Shown: piece after piece, positions 13,491 through 19,521 of the stretch
Position numbering within the stretch: position 1 is the stretch's first letter
How the letters are laid out: every line of letters starts with the position of its first letter
Source of the DNA: an uncultured Propionibacteriaceae bacterium
GTDB lineage: Bacteria; Actinomycetota; Actinomycetes; Propionibacteriales; Propionibacteriaceae
Assembly (NCBI GenBank): GCA_938012815.1
Contig: CALLVV010000066.1
Span: forward strand, 1-19,521
Length of the DNA stretch: 19,521 nucleotides
Reading direction: 5' to 3'
Program-made: the position numbers and the translations under genes
Notes under the pieces: model-generated
Databases searched by the model: none
What the model was told of the DNA's origin: nothing
The model's input: the letters and a program-made list of their open reading frames with translations, nothing else

Positions 13491-14423
13491 ATGGCCAGGC
13501 GTGAGCTCGGCCCCACCGCGCTCAAGGTCGGACGGGCGGTGGCGGAACTGCTGCCCGCCGGTCCCGTCGTCGTCGGGGTCTCCGGTGGTGCCGATTCCAT
13601 GGCGCTCGCGCTGGGGGCAGCGTGGGCCGCGCCCCGGATGCGCTCCGAGGTGAGGTGCGTCGTCGTCGACCACGGCCTGCAGGCGGGGTCCGCCGAGGTC
13701 GCGGAGCGGACGGTTGACGCGCTGACGTCGCGCGGCATCGCCGCCGAGGTGCGGTGCGTCGAGGTGGGGCGCGCCGGCGGAATCGAGGCGGCGGCCCGTC
13801 ATGCCCGCTTGGAGGCCTTGGCGCACGACGGGTATCCCGTGCTGCTGGGACACACTCTCGACGACCAGGCAGAGACGGTGCTGCTGGGGTTGCTGCGTGG
13901 TTCCGGCATCCGGTCGCTGGCCGGCATGTCGGCGCGGCGCGGCCCCTTCCTGCGACCGCTGCTGGGGATCCGGCGCGCCGAGACCGAGGCGGCCTGCCGC
14001 GAATGGGGGGTCGAGTGGTGGAGCGACCCGATGAACACCGACCCGCGGTTCGCGCGGGTGCGTGCCCGCTCGGCGCTGGCGCTGCTTGCCTCGGCGCTCG
14101 GTCGCGACGTCGCCGTCGGCCTGGCCCGCACCGCCGACCTGGCCCGTGGTGACGCCGACCTCCTCGACGAGCTGGCGGAACTCGCCCTCGACCGGGCCGC
14201 CCGGGGCGATGCCCTCGACATCGCCACCCTCGCCGGGCAGCCGGACGCCCTCCGGGGCCGGGTGCTGCTCGGTTGGTTGCGGAACCACGGCAGCGAGGCG
14301 ACCCGGGTCCACGTCGCCGCCGTCGACGACCTCGTGCTGGCCTGGCGGGGTCAGGGTCCGGTCGCGGTGCCGGGAGGGTCGGTGAGAAGGATCGCGGGCC
14401 GACTCGAATGGGTGGCTGGCTAA
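13491..14423 (+). CDS. tilS: tRNA(Ile)-lysidine synthase
   Basis: A 310-aa cytosolic ATP-pyrophosphatase that converts C34 of the CAU-anticodon tRNA-Ile to lysidine, so that it reads AUA. The PP-loop SGGADS is at residues 31-36. The TilS-specific segments GHTLDDQAETVLLGLLRGSG and WWSDPMNTDPRFARVRAR are clear. Length matches the short actinobacterial form without the extended C-terminal domain of E. coli TilS (~430 aa). The start chosen is ATG 13491, preceded by GAGAGG; a TTG at 13479 would add four residues (MRGT). It follows the DUF2342 gene by 8 nt. The TAA stop is the first half of a TAAACT -10-like box for the next unit. hpt, which I would expect next, is not here. Confidence 0.93.
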   Translation: MARRELGPTALKVGRAVAELLPAGPVVVGVSGGADSMALALGAAWAAPRMRSEVRCVVVDHGLQAGSAEVAERTVDALTSRGIAAEVRCVEVGRAGGIEAAARHARLEALAHDGYPVLLGHTLDDQAETVLLGLLRGSGIRSLAGMSARRGPFLRPLLGIRRAETEAACREWGVEWWSDPMNTDPRFARVRARSALALLASALGRDVAVGLARTADLARGDADLLDELAELALDRAARGDALDIATLAGQPDALRGRVLLGWLRNHGSEATRVHVAAVDDLVLAWRGQGPVAVPGGSVRRIAGRLEWVAG

Positions 14424-14426
14424 ACT
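14421..14426 (+). promoter_or_regulatory. Possible -10 element (TAAACT) for the small-ORF/ABC unit, overlapping the tilS stop
   Basis: TAAACT (TANNNT) starts on the tilS TAA stop codon and would start transcription near 14433, ~43 nt upstream of the small ORF. The -35 region is not recognisable. Confidence 0.35.
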
Positions 14427-14460
14427 GGAAGCGTGCAATGAAGCTGTAGCCGAACTCACT

Positions 14461-14470
14461 GAGGAGAGGA
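14461..14470 (+). promoter_or_regulatory. Strong Shine-Dalgarno sequence for the 46-codon ORF
   Basis: GAGGAGAGGA, 5 nt before the ATG at 14476. It is one of the best ribosome-binding sites in the window, in a place with no other gene start, which is the main evidence that the small ORF is translated. Confidence 0.55.
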
Positions 14471-14475
14471 ATCCG

Positions 14476-14616
14476 ATGGGAACCGGTGTTATCCATCGCC
14501 ACCGTTCCACCGGCCTGCTTTCCCTGCTTCCTGGCAGCACCCATGTCCCATTCGTGACGGGTGGTCTACGACGAGACCTGCCGTTTCCCCGAATTCCCGG
14601 GTGCGGAGAGGGGTGA
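14476..14616 (+). CDS. Putative 46-aa small protein at the head of the ABC unit
   Basis: ATG at 14476 to TGA at 14614-14616, 46 codons, led by GAGGAGAGGA. The peptide is basic (His/Arg-rich N-terminus, MGTGVIHRHRSTGLLSLLPG, with a short hydrophobic patch, and a Pro/Gly-rich end containing one Cys, PRIPGCGEG). No membrane span or recognised family. It ends 4 nt before the GTG of the 58-aa membrane peptide, whose own Shine-Dalgarno lies inside its last codons, so the two would be coupled. It could be an exported peptide, a leader peptide controlling the operon, or a small regulator; position is the only clue. Too short and unsupported by homology to be certain it is a gene. Confidence 0.45.
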   Translation: MGTGVIHRHRSTGLLSLLPGSTHVPFVTGGLRRDLPFPRIPGCGEG

Positions 14617-14620
14617 TGTC

Positions 14621-14797
14621 GTGAACCGTCACATCGCGATTGGCGCCCTGGCGGCGTTGGTGTTCGTGGCTGGGGCCGTCCTGTCACTCATCCGGGGTGA
14701 CACCCTGATGGCCGCCGTGTGCGGGCTGGGTGGTCTCGCCTTCATCGTCCGCACGGTGCTCGCCGTGCGAGGTTCGTCATGGAAGAAAGATGACTGA
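14621..14797 (+). CDS. 58-aa two-span membrane peptide
   Basis: GTG at 14621 (VNRHIAIGALAALVFVAG) with GGAGAGGGG (14605-14613) ~7 nt upstream. Two hydrophobic segments (~5-22 and ~29-47) are separated by a short loop with Arg-Gly-Asp (SLIRGDTLM), and the C-terminus is charged (RGSSWKKDD). No family recognised. The stop overlaps the ABC ATPase start by 8 nt, a translationally coupled arrangement, so it probably belongs with the transporter, for instance as an accessory or immunity-type subunit. The longer frame back to 14561 has no good ribosome-binding site and overlaps the small ORF. Confidence 0.6.
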   Translation: MNRHIAIGALAALVFVAGAVLSLIRGDTLMAAVCGLGGLAFIVRTVLAVRGSSWKKDD

Positions 14798-15515
14798 CCG
14801 GCCACAGTATGCAGCGGAGCCCCTGCTCACCGTGCGGGGACTGACCGCGTGGTATAAGGCGGGCTCCCCGGTGCTGAACATTGGGGAACTCGACATCGGT
14901 CAGCACTCCGTGGTCGGGTTGTTGGGCACCAACGGCGCCGGCAAGACCACCCTGATCAACACGCTCGTGGGGGTTCACGAGCACGCCAGCCTCCAGCACA
15001 TGACCTGGCGCTCCCGCGCCACGCAACCGCGCGACAAGGCATTCCAGCTCGGACGCTACGCCGTGTTCACCGAAAGCAGTGGTTTCGCGTACTGGTCGTT
15101 GGATCCCTACCTGCGTTTCACGTCCCGCGTCTTCGGACGCTCGCTGGACCCGTCGCGCGTGGACGAGCTGGTGGCGGGGTTCGGTTTCGAGCCGTTTCGT
15201 CGCAAGACCATCGGGAGTCTGTCGACGGGAAACAGGAAGAAGGCCTTCCTCATCGCGGGGCTGAGCCTGGGGTTGCCCCTGCTCATCCTGGATGAGCCCG
15301 TGGACGGACTGGATTTCGAGGGCACCGAGTTTCTCTACGATCGCATCAACGCCTACCGTGACACCGGATCGGTGGTGATGAGCTCCCACGTCGCAGAGAG
15401 CTTCACCCGGTGCTGCGACCACCTGTACGTGCTCGACGGAGGCGACCTCAGCCGCCCCTATCCGCTGGATCCCGCAACCGACATCCGCGCCCTGCTCAAG
15501 GAACGTCACCGATGA
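14790..15515 (+). CDS. ABC transporter ATP-binding protein (divergent)
   Basis: A 241-aa cytosolic ATPase. Walker A is GTNGAGKTT (46-54) and Walker B LLILDEPVDGLD (~164-175), with an H-loop His in SSHVAESF. Two motifs are unusual: the signature reads LSTGN (144-148) rather than LSGGQ, and the Q-loop position reads VFTESSGF, with Glu where Gln is expected. It resembles BcrA/CcmA-type ATPases of two-gene exporters of peptides or antibiotics. ATG at 14790 is preceded by GGAAGAAAG and overlaps the 58-aa peptide stop by 8 nt. The stop overlaps the permease start (ATGA, 4 nt). Longer N-terminal readings would run through the 58-aa gene. The substrate is unknown. Confidence 0.88.
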   Translation: MTDRPQYAAEPLLTVRGLTAWYKAGSPVLNIGELDIGQHSVVGLLGTNGAGKTTLINTLVGVHEHASLQHMTWRSRATQPRDKAFQLGRYAVFTESSGFAYWSLDPYLRFTSRVFGRSLDPSRVDELVAGFGFEPFRRKTIGSLSTGNRKKAFLIAGLSLGLPLLILDEPVDGLDFEGTEFLYDRINAYRDTGSVVMSSHVAESFTRCCDHLYVLDGGDLSRPYPLDPATDIRALLKERHR

Positions 15516-16609
15516 CCCTGGTCCTGCTGCGCGCCTTCACCACACATCGCCGTGTCGTCGTGGATGTGCTGATCTGGGGCCTGGCCTGGGTGCTGGCCCC
15601 TGCGGTGGAACTCCGGATTCCGCCGACGATGTACGTGGTGGGTGTGGCCGCCGCGTCGCTGGTGTCGTCGGGTCTGCTGGTGAACGCGACCTTCCGGGTG
15701 GATGTCATGCGGGATTACGCCCAGCTGCCTCCCCGCCCGGCCCGGGTGAACCTGGCGTTCGCGTCGGCCGCGTGGATGCTCCTCGTGGTCGAGGTCGTGG
15801 TGCCCGCCGCCCTGTTCGGCCTGCGGCTGGGGCAGCTCGCCGCGTCGGATGTCTGCGCGATGCTCGTGGTGGCGGCCTGCGGTCCCTTGTCGGTGACAGC
15901 TGTGCTGGCCTCTGTCGGCACCCGACAGCGATGGGCCGGACCGCTGCTGGTGCTGGCCCTCGACGGACTGGCGGTGTGGGCCTGTACGGTGGTGTCGCCG
16001 GGGCTGGTGGCCGCGGTGCTGTTGGTCGCGTTGACGGTCGGGCTGGTCGCCCTCCCCACCACGGGTCTGCTGCCCACCCGCGGCTCCGCCGCGATGCGCG
16101 GACGTGCGGGGACCAACTATTTCCTGCGCGCCTCGCTGGCGGATCGTGTCGTGTGGATCAACGCGGTGGGGCTGTTCGCCGTGGCGACGGTGTTCACCGT
16201 GACCGCCTGGGAACAGGGCCTCCGGTTTCCGCTGGCATGGGCGCTGATTGCCGTCAACAGCCCCCTGACCACCATGATCTCCGGTGATCCGGATCTGGCG
16301 AGGCAGTTGACAATGCTGGGGCGGCCCGCACTGGCCTGGTGGCATTACGTGGTGGCCGTCGCCTTATTCCTGGGAACGTTCAACGTCGGGGTCGGCGTGG
16401 TGTACTGGCTGCTGGGCGCCCGCGACCTGCTGCTGATCGCCGGGCTGGTGGTCGTCGTCACGGCGCTGGAGGCCCTCGCCGTCCCCGCGCTGGAACGTCA
16501 CGCCCCGCTCCGGAGGCTCCGCACCCGACGCGACGCCTGGCGCCACCCCCGCAAATACTTGCTGCCCGCCGTCCTGTTGCTGGCCTTCGCGTGGATTCGG
16601 CTGGGCTGA
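15512..16609 (+). CDS. Multi-span membrane protein, presumed permease partner of the ABC ATPase
   Basis: A 365-aa highly hydrophobic protein with roughly 8-10 predicted spans. It has a short cytosolic start (MTLVLLRAFTTHRR) and a basic cytosolic C-terminal segment (RLRTRRDAWRHPRKY, ~337-351) before a last span. A cytosolic loop lies near 197-215 (TRGSAAMRGRAGTNYF). No ABC-2 signature such as FSGTxxP is visible, so assignment as the permease rests on membrane content and the 4-nt ATGA overlap with the ATPase. ATG at 15512 is the coupled start; the in-frame codons upstream lie inside the ATPase gene. It is the last gene of the unit and is convergent with mshB. Confidence 0.78.
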   Translation: MTLVLLRAFTTHRRVVVDVLIWGLAWVLAPAVELRIPPTMYVVGVAAASLVSSGLLVNATFRVDVMRDYAQLPPRPARVNLAFASAAWMLLVVEVVVPAALFGLRLGQLAASDVCAMLVVAACGPLSVTAVLASVGTRQRWAGPLLVLALDGLAVWACTVVSPGLVAAVLLVALTVGLVALPTTGLLPTRGSAAMRGRAGTNYFLRASLADRVVWINAVGLFAVATVFTVTAWEQGLRFPLAWALIAVNSPLTTMISGDPDLARQLTMLGRPALAWWHYVVAVALFLGTFNVGVGVVYWLLGARDLLLIAGLVVVVTALEALAVPALERHAPLRRLRTRRDAWRHPRKYLLPAVLLLAFAWIRLG

Positions 16610-16642
16610 GGACGACTCGCGATTGGCAGTGGATTGTCGCCG

Positions 16643-16662
16643 ACCGGGAGGAAGAACCCGGT
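16643..16662 (+). terminator. Possible hairpin terminator after the permease gene
   Basis: ACCGGG (16643-16648) pairs with CCCGGT (16657-16662) around the loop AGGAAGAA. It lies 33 nt after the permease stop in the convergent gap. There is no T run, so intrinsic termination is uncertain. Confidence 0.35.
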
Positions 16663-16732
16663 TGTGCAGCGCCCAACCGCGAAAATCGCTCCCGGAGGGG
16701 GGGAAATCGGGTTGAGTGCTGCGCAACCGCGA
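16660..16732. repeat. Two imperfect direct repeats, each with an internal inverted repeat
   Basis: Copies at 16660-16682 and 16710-16732 share the form GGTTG-N9-CAACCGCGA, each able to fold into a 5-bp GGTTG/CAACC hairpin with a 9-nt loop. Copy spacing is 50 nt, and similarity seems to extend outward (a GGAGG/GAA tract before, a C-rich CCCGG-GG tract after). The loops contain GCAGC and GCTGC respectively, which are complementary. They sit in the 149-nt spacer between the convergent permease and mshB genes. Confidence 0.55.
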
Positions 16733-16758
16733 TTCCCCGGCGGAACCATTCAACCGGT

Positions 16759-17502
16759 TCAGGCGAGCGAATCCACCAGGGCAGTGGCCGGCGGGGTGTC
16801 GGGGGCTGGAAGCAACCCGACGGAGGTCGTCACCGCCTCCGACTGGCCGCCGGAGTGGGTGAGGGTGCCGTCGCCGTGGGCGGTGAGCTGGGAGGTGTGG
16901 TGTCGCAGGGCCTTCTCGACGATGGGTTGCAGGTCGCGTAGGTCGAGCCAGCGGACCCCGTCGCCCGGGTCGTGGACGACGGCTGCGAAACCCTTCCCGG
17001 TGCGCTGCGCGGCGGCCAGGGATGCGTGGTGGATGCGGACGTGGTCGGGGTGCCCGTAGCCGCCGTCGGCGTGGTAGGAGACCACCAGGTCGGCATCCAC
17101 CGCCCGGATCCAGGACGCGATGTCCGCCACGACCTCGTCGAGGTCCGCGGCGCACAGCGAATCTGGTTCCACGTCCTCGGCGGGCCCCGCGAGCCCCTCG
17201 CGGATCCAGCGCATCCCCGAGTCGCGGTAGCGGCGCCCCGAACCGGCGGGTGGATCCCCCAGAAAGGCGTGCCGGGAAACCCCCAGTACCCTCAGTGCCC
17301 CGGCCAGTTCACCCTCCCGATGGGTTTCCAGGGCGGGGGTTCCGGCCAGGTGCGACAGCGGACCCGGCACCACCTCGCCGCGTTCCCCGCGGGTGGCGGT
17401 CAGCAGACTCACCTCGTGGCCGGACGCCACCAGCCAGGCGATCAGCGCGCCCGTGGTGAGGGTTTCGTCGTCGGGGTGGGCATGGATGAAGGTGATCCTC
17501 AC
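16759..17502 (-). CDS. mshB: N-acetyl-glucosaminyl-inositol deacetylase (mycothiol biosynthesis)
   Basis: A 247-aa zinc deacetylase of the LmbE/PIG-L family that removes acetate from GlcNAc-inositol, the second committed step of mycothiol synthesis. The metal/catalytic motif AHPDDE is at residues 8-13, and GGYGHPDHVRIH (~147-158) carries the other zinc-binding His. RYRDSGM (~91-97) is typical of MshB rather than the mycothiol-conjugate amidase Mca. It is shorter than mycobacterial MshB (~300 aa), mainly at the C-terminus. The start is GTG at 17500-17502, overlapping the mshA stop by 4 nt (GTGA), with GGAGGG inside mshA as ribosome-binding site; longer readings fall in mshA. Direct coupling to mshA supports the assignment. 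Confidence 0.87.
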   Translation of the reverse strand: MRITFIHAHPDDETLTTGALIAWLVASGHEVSLLTATRGERGEVVPGPLSHLAGTPALETHREGELAGALRVLGVSRHAFLGDPPAGSGRRYRDSGMRWIREGLAGPAEDVEPDSLCAADLDEVVADIASWIRAVDADLVVSYHADGGYGHPDHVRIHHASLAAAQRTGKGFAAVVHDPGDGVRWLDLRDLQPIVEKALRHHTSQLTAHGDGTLTHSGGQSEAVTTSVGLLPAPDTPPATALVDSLA

Positions 17503-18710
17503 AAGACCCTCCGGTACTGCTGCAGGGTGTTCTCTGCGGCCCGGCCCCAGGTCATCGCCAGCGCCCGCTGTCTCCCGGTGGCGCCCAGCAGCTCGCGGCG
17601 CGGCTCGTTGGTGAGCAATTCCTTGAGGGCCTCGGCCCACACGTGGGGGTCATGGGTGGGGATCAGCAGGCCGGTGTGGGTGTTGCAGATGGCCTCGGTC
17701 AGCCCCCCCGACGCGGCGGCCAGGACGGGAACCCCCGACGCGGATGCCTCCAGGGCGATCAACCCGAAGGTCTCGGAATGCGACGGCACCAGCATCACGG
17801 AAGCGTGTCGTACGATGCGGGCCAGCGACTCGCGGTCCTGGCCGGGCAGGAAATGCACCTGCCCGCGCAACCTGAGGTCGTCGACGAGAGCGTGGAGCTC
17901 GGCCTCGTAGTCAGCGAAGTCCGCCGATGTCTCACCGACCACCGCCAGGTCCGGGCGGATGGCATCGGGCAGGCAGGCCATGGTGCGGATGGCTACGTCG
18001 GGGGCTTTGAGGGGTTGCAGCCGCGCGGCGAACACGACGTAGCCGGGGCGGATCCCGGGTGGCGTCCAGGGGCGGGTGGCGGGATGGAACAGGTCGACGT
18101 TGACGCCTGGGCGCACGATCCGCACCCGCTCCGGATCGGCTCCGCAGCGGCCGATGACCACGGCCGCCTCGTGCCGGGAGACGCACAGCACCAGATCGGA
18201 CTGCTCCGCGCACACCACCTCGCCGTCGACCCGGGCGGGCGACTCGGGCGGTTCCCCGTCGCGCAGCGGCGAGTTCGGGTGGGCCGCCACCGAGTGGAAG
18301 GTCATCACGTGCGGCACCCCCCAGGCGCGGGCGACGGGCAGTGCCGCCACCCCCGACATCCAGTGATGGGAGTGGATCAGGTCGTGGGGTTCCAAGGTCT
18401 CCATGGCTTCCCGGAACTCGTCGACGTGCTGGTCGATCTCGCTCTTCGGCAGTGGGGTCGGTGGACCCGCGGGGAGACGCCGCAGCGTCACCGACGAGTC
18501 CACGTCCTCCTGTTCCGGTTGGGCGGGGTCGGTACGGCGGGTCAGGAAATCCACCCGCACCCCGAGCCTGCCCAGCGCCCGGGCCAGCGCGGCGATGAGC
18601 ACGTTCATGCCTCCCGCGTCAGCAGTCCCGGCGCGTTCCAGGGGGGAGGTGTGCATCGTGACGAAGGCAACACGAAGCCCGCCCCCCGGTTGGGCGGATT
18701 GATGGTCCAC
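17499..18710 (-). CDS. mshA: D-inositol-3-phosphate glycosyltransferase (mycothiol biosynthesis)
   Basis: A 403-aa GT4-type retaining glycosyltransferase, cytosolic or membrane-peripheral, that joins N-acetylglucosamine from UDP-GlcNAc to inositol-3-phosphate, the first step of mycothiol synthesis. The N-terminus has the MshA hallmark VTMHTSPLERAGTADAGGMN (~18-36). IHSHHWMSGVAALPVARAWG, then VIGRCGADPERVRIVRPGVN follow, and the C-terminal domain has the E-x7-E motif in SETFGLIALEA. Somewhat shorter than mycobacterial MshA (~480 aa). The start is GTG at 18708-18710 with GGAGGAAGA just upstream. It is followed directly by mshB (4-nt overlap). The upstream neighbour on the same strand is the repeat-containing membrane protein, 107 nt away. 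Confidence 0.92.
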   Translation of the reverse strand: MDHQSAQPGGGLRVAFVTMHTSPLERAGTADAGGMNVLIAALARALGRLGVRVDFLTRRTDPAQPEQEDVDSSVTLRRLPAGPPTPLPKSEIDQHVDEFREAMETLEPHDLIHSHHWMSGVAALPVARAWGVPHVMTFHSVAAHPNSPLRDGEPPESPARVDGEVVCAEQSDLVLCVSRHEAAVVIGRCGADPERVRIVRPGVNVDLFHPATRPWTPPGIRPGYVVFAARLQPLKAPDVAIRTMACLPDAIRPDLAVVGETSADFADYEAELHALVDDLRLRGQVHFLPGQDRESLARIVRHASVMLVPSHSETFGLIALEASASGVPVLAAASGGLTEAICNTHTGLLIPTHDPHVWAEALKELLTNEPRRELLGATGRQRALAMTWGRAAENTLQQYRRVL

Positions 18711-18817
18711 GGTCTTCCTCCGTCTCGTCCGGAAACTACATCCCGACGATGATGCTACTGTGGAGGACGCCGGTTGTGGTCGGAAAACCGATGTTCATGG
18801 GTTGGTTGCCGGAAAAG

Positions 18818-19521
18818 TCACTTCCAGGCTTCCAGGAAGGCCTTGGTGTTCTCGGCGACTTCGGGCAGTGGAGCGGTCCTCATCGTGGTGACCACCGTCA
18901 TATCGTGTTTGCTACCGACACATCTGGGGCCCAGATAGTAGTTGCCGCAGGTCAGATCTCCGAAGGTTTGAGTGTTGGACAGTTGTTGGATTTCTTCTTC
19001 GGGCGTGACGTAGGAATCGGCGGAGACCGAGAGGGAATCGGACCTGTCCTGCGTCCAGTAAGCGATATGCCATTTCCACAACTGCTGCATGGTCTCGAAA
19101 TTACCGAATGATTTCGGGAAATTGGGAGCTTGATCCTCGGCGTTCTTCGGGTTTCTCCGGGTCGGTGTGGTTGTGCTGGGTGTCTTGGAAGGGGTTGGCT
19201 CCGTGGTTCTGGTGGGGGTTGGCTCCGTGGTCCTGGTGGGGGTTGGGGACTGAGGTGTTTGCGTGGTGGCGGATGTGGAGGGGGTGGTGGTCTGCTGGTC
19301 GTTCCTTCCGAGGAACCACCAAACGCCGATTCCCAGGGCGATGACCAGGATTCCGACGAGCGCAACGAGCAGGCCGGAGTGGTTTTTCCTGGGCGGTTGA
19401 GGGGGTGTGCCGTAGCCAGCGAAACCGTACGGCGGTTGTTGTCCGTAGCTGGGTTGTGGTTGTTGTCCGTAGCTGGGTTGTGGTTGTTGTCCGTAGCTGG
19501 GTTGTGGTTGTTGTCCGTAGC
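18818..19521 (-). CDS. Membrane protein with YGQQPQPS repeats, Thr/Pro linker and external two-Cys domain (5' end outside window)
   Basis: The frame is open from the right edge to a TGA at 18818-18820, 233 visible residues, with the start outside the window. Order: at least three and a half YGQQPQPS repeats, an aromatic/Pro stretch (YGFAGYGTPPQPPRKNH), one span (SGLLVALVGILVIALGIGVWWF), a Thr/Pro linker containing PTPTRTTE twice, then a ~110-residue domain with two close Cys (LTCGNYYLGPRCVG) likely to form a disulfide outside the cell. The layout (Gln/Pro/Tyr-rich cytosolic start, anchor, linker, C..CV domain) is common among actinobacterial proteins of unknown function. No enzyme motif is seen. 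The ATG at 19088-19090 falls inside the external domain and is not the start. Confidence 0.8.
   Translation of the reverse strand, partial: YGQQPQPSYGQQPQPSYGQQPQPSYGQQPPYGFAGYGTPPQPPRKNHSGLLVALVGILVIALGIGVWWFLGRNDQQTTTPSTSATTQTPQSPTPTRTTEPTPTRTTEPTPSKTPSTTTPTRRNPKNAEDQAPNFPKSFGNFETMQQLWKWHIAYWTQDRSDSLSVSADSYVTPEEEIQQLSNTQTFGDLTCGNYYLGPRCVGSKHDMTVVTTMRTAPLPEVAENTKAFLEAWK
19192..19239 (-). repeat. 24-bp tandem repeat, two copies, in the linker of the terminal gene
   Basis: Units 19192-19215 and 19216-19239 differ at one base and encode the 8-residue PTPTRTTE repeat of the Thr/Pro linker. A partial third unit follows. Confidence 0.7.
19435..19521 (-). repeat. 24-bp tandem repeat, 3.6 copies to the window edge
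   Basis: Units 19435-19458, 19459-19482 and 19483-19506 are identical, and a fourth (19507-19521) is cut by the window edge. Each encodes the octapeptide of the YGQQPQPS array. Identical copies at DNA level suggest recent expansion by slippage or recombination. Confidence 0.85.

Noticed and set aside
13236..14687. 483-codon minus-strand frame opposite the DUF2342 protease and tilS
   Set aside because: Antisense to tilS, which has clear PP-loop and TilS motifs; the frame shows no domain.
18739..18760. TANNNT boxes (TAGTTT, TAGCAT) upstream of mshA on the minus strand
   Set aside because: Neither has a recognisable -35 at suitable spacing, so no promoter is called.
19101..19365. Minus-strand frames encoding His/Pro-rich peptides near the right edge
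   Set aside because: They are out-of-frame readings of the Thr/Pro linker of the terminal membrane protein, whose own frame carries the span and is open from the edge.
19435..19521. Short regular repeats considered as a CRISPR array
   Set aside because: Units are contiguous with no spacers and encode an in-frame octapeptide repeat.

Overview
The window comes from a high-GC actinobacterium. It carries mycothiol genes (mshA, mshB and mycothione reductase), which are restricted to Actinobacteria. It also has the order ppa | dacB - DUF2342 metalloprotease - tilS, which I recall from the Mycobacterium tuberculosis chromosome (Rv3628-Rv3625c). Many starts are GTG or TTG and several genes look leaderless. 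I would guess Propionibacteriaceae or a close relative, but the sequence alone does not settle the genus. It reads as ordinary chromosome: no IS, phage, CRISPR, rRNA or tRNA was seen.

Layout. 1-1285 (+): the 3' part of uroporphyrinogen-III synthase (heme), overlapping a histidine phosphatase by 1 nt. 1377-2879 (+): a tiny ORF with a strong ribosome-binding site, then a composite membrane protein in which a degenerate ECF-sigma-like N-terminus is joined through one membrane span to GerMN and Gmad2-type extracytoplasmic domains. 2907-3665 (-): an SDR oxidoreductase. 3979-5388 (+): mycothione reductase. 5442-6437 (-): a TRM11-like methyltransferase. 6474-9461 (-): a NodI-type ABC ATPase and a double-length permease made of two fused ABC-2 units, preceded by a short two-span protein. 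9593-11036 (-): inorganic pyrophosphatase followed by a longer paralogue of the short two-span protein. 11114-14423 (+): dacB, DUF2342 zinc protease, tilS, tightly packed.

14421-16609 (+): where hpt would be expected after tilS there is instead a compact unit. It holds a -10-like box on the tilS stop codon, a 46-codon small ORF with an excellent Shine-Dalgarno sequence, a 58-aa two-span peptide, an atypical ABC ATPase and a multi-span permease, each coupled to the next. This small-peptide/ABC module is my best candidate for something undescribed. 16609-16759 is a convergent spacer with two imperfect copies of a ~50-bp unit whose hairpins have partly complementary loops. 16759-18710 (-): the mshA-mshB operon (4-nt overlap). 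18818-19521 (-): the 3' part of a membrane protein with YGQQPQPS repeats, one span, a Thr/Pro linker and a small two-cysteine external domain.

How genes work together: mshA and mshB make early mycothiol intermediates and mtr keeps mycothiol reduced. DacB acts in peptidoglycan remodelling. The two ABC systems are independent exporters of unknown substrate. Several minus-strand genes share a -10-like hexamer 7-8 nt before the start codon, with a C-tract in place of a ribosome-binding site, which points to leaderless transcripts.
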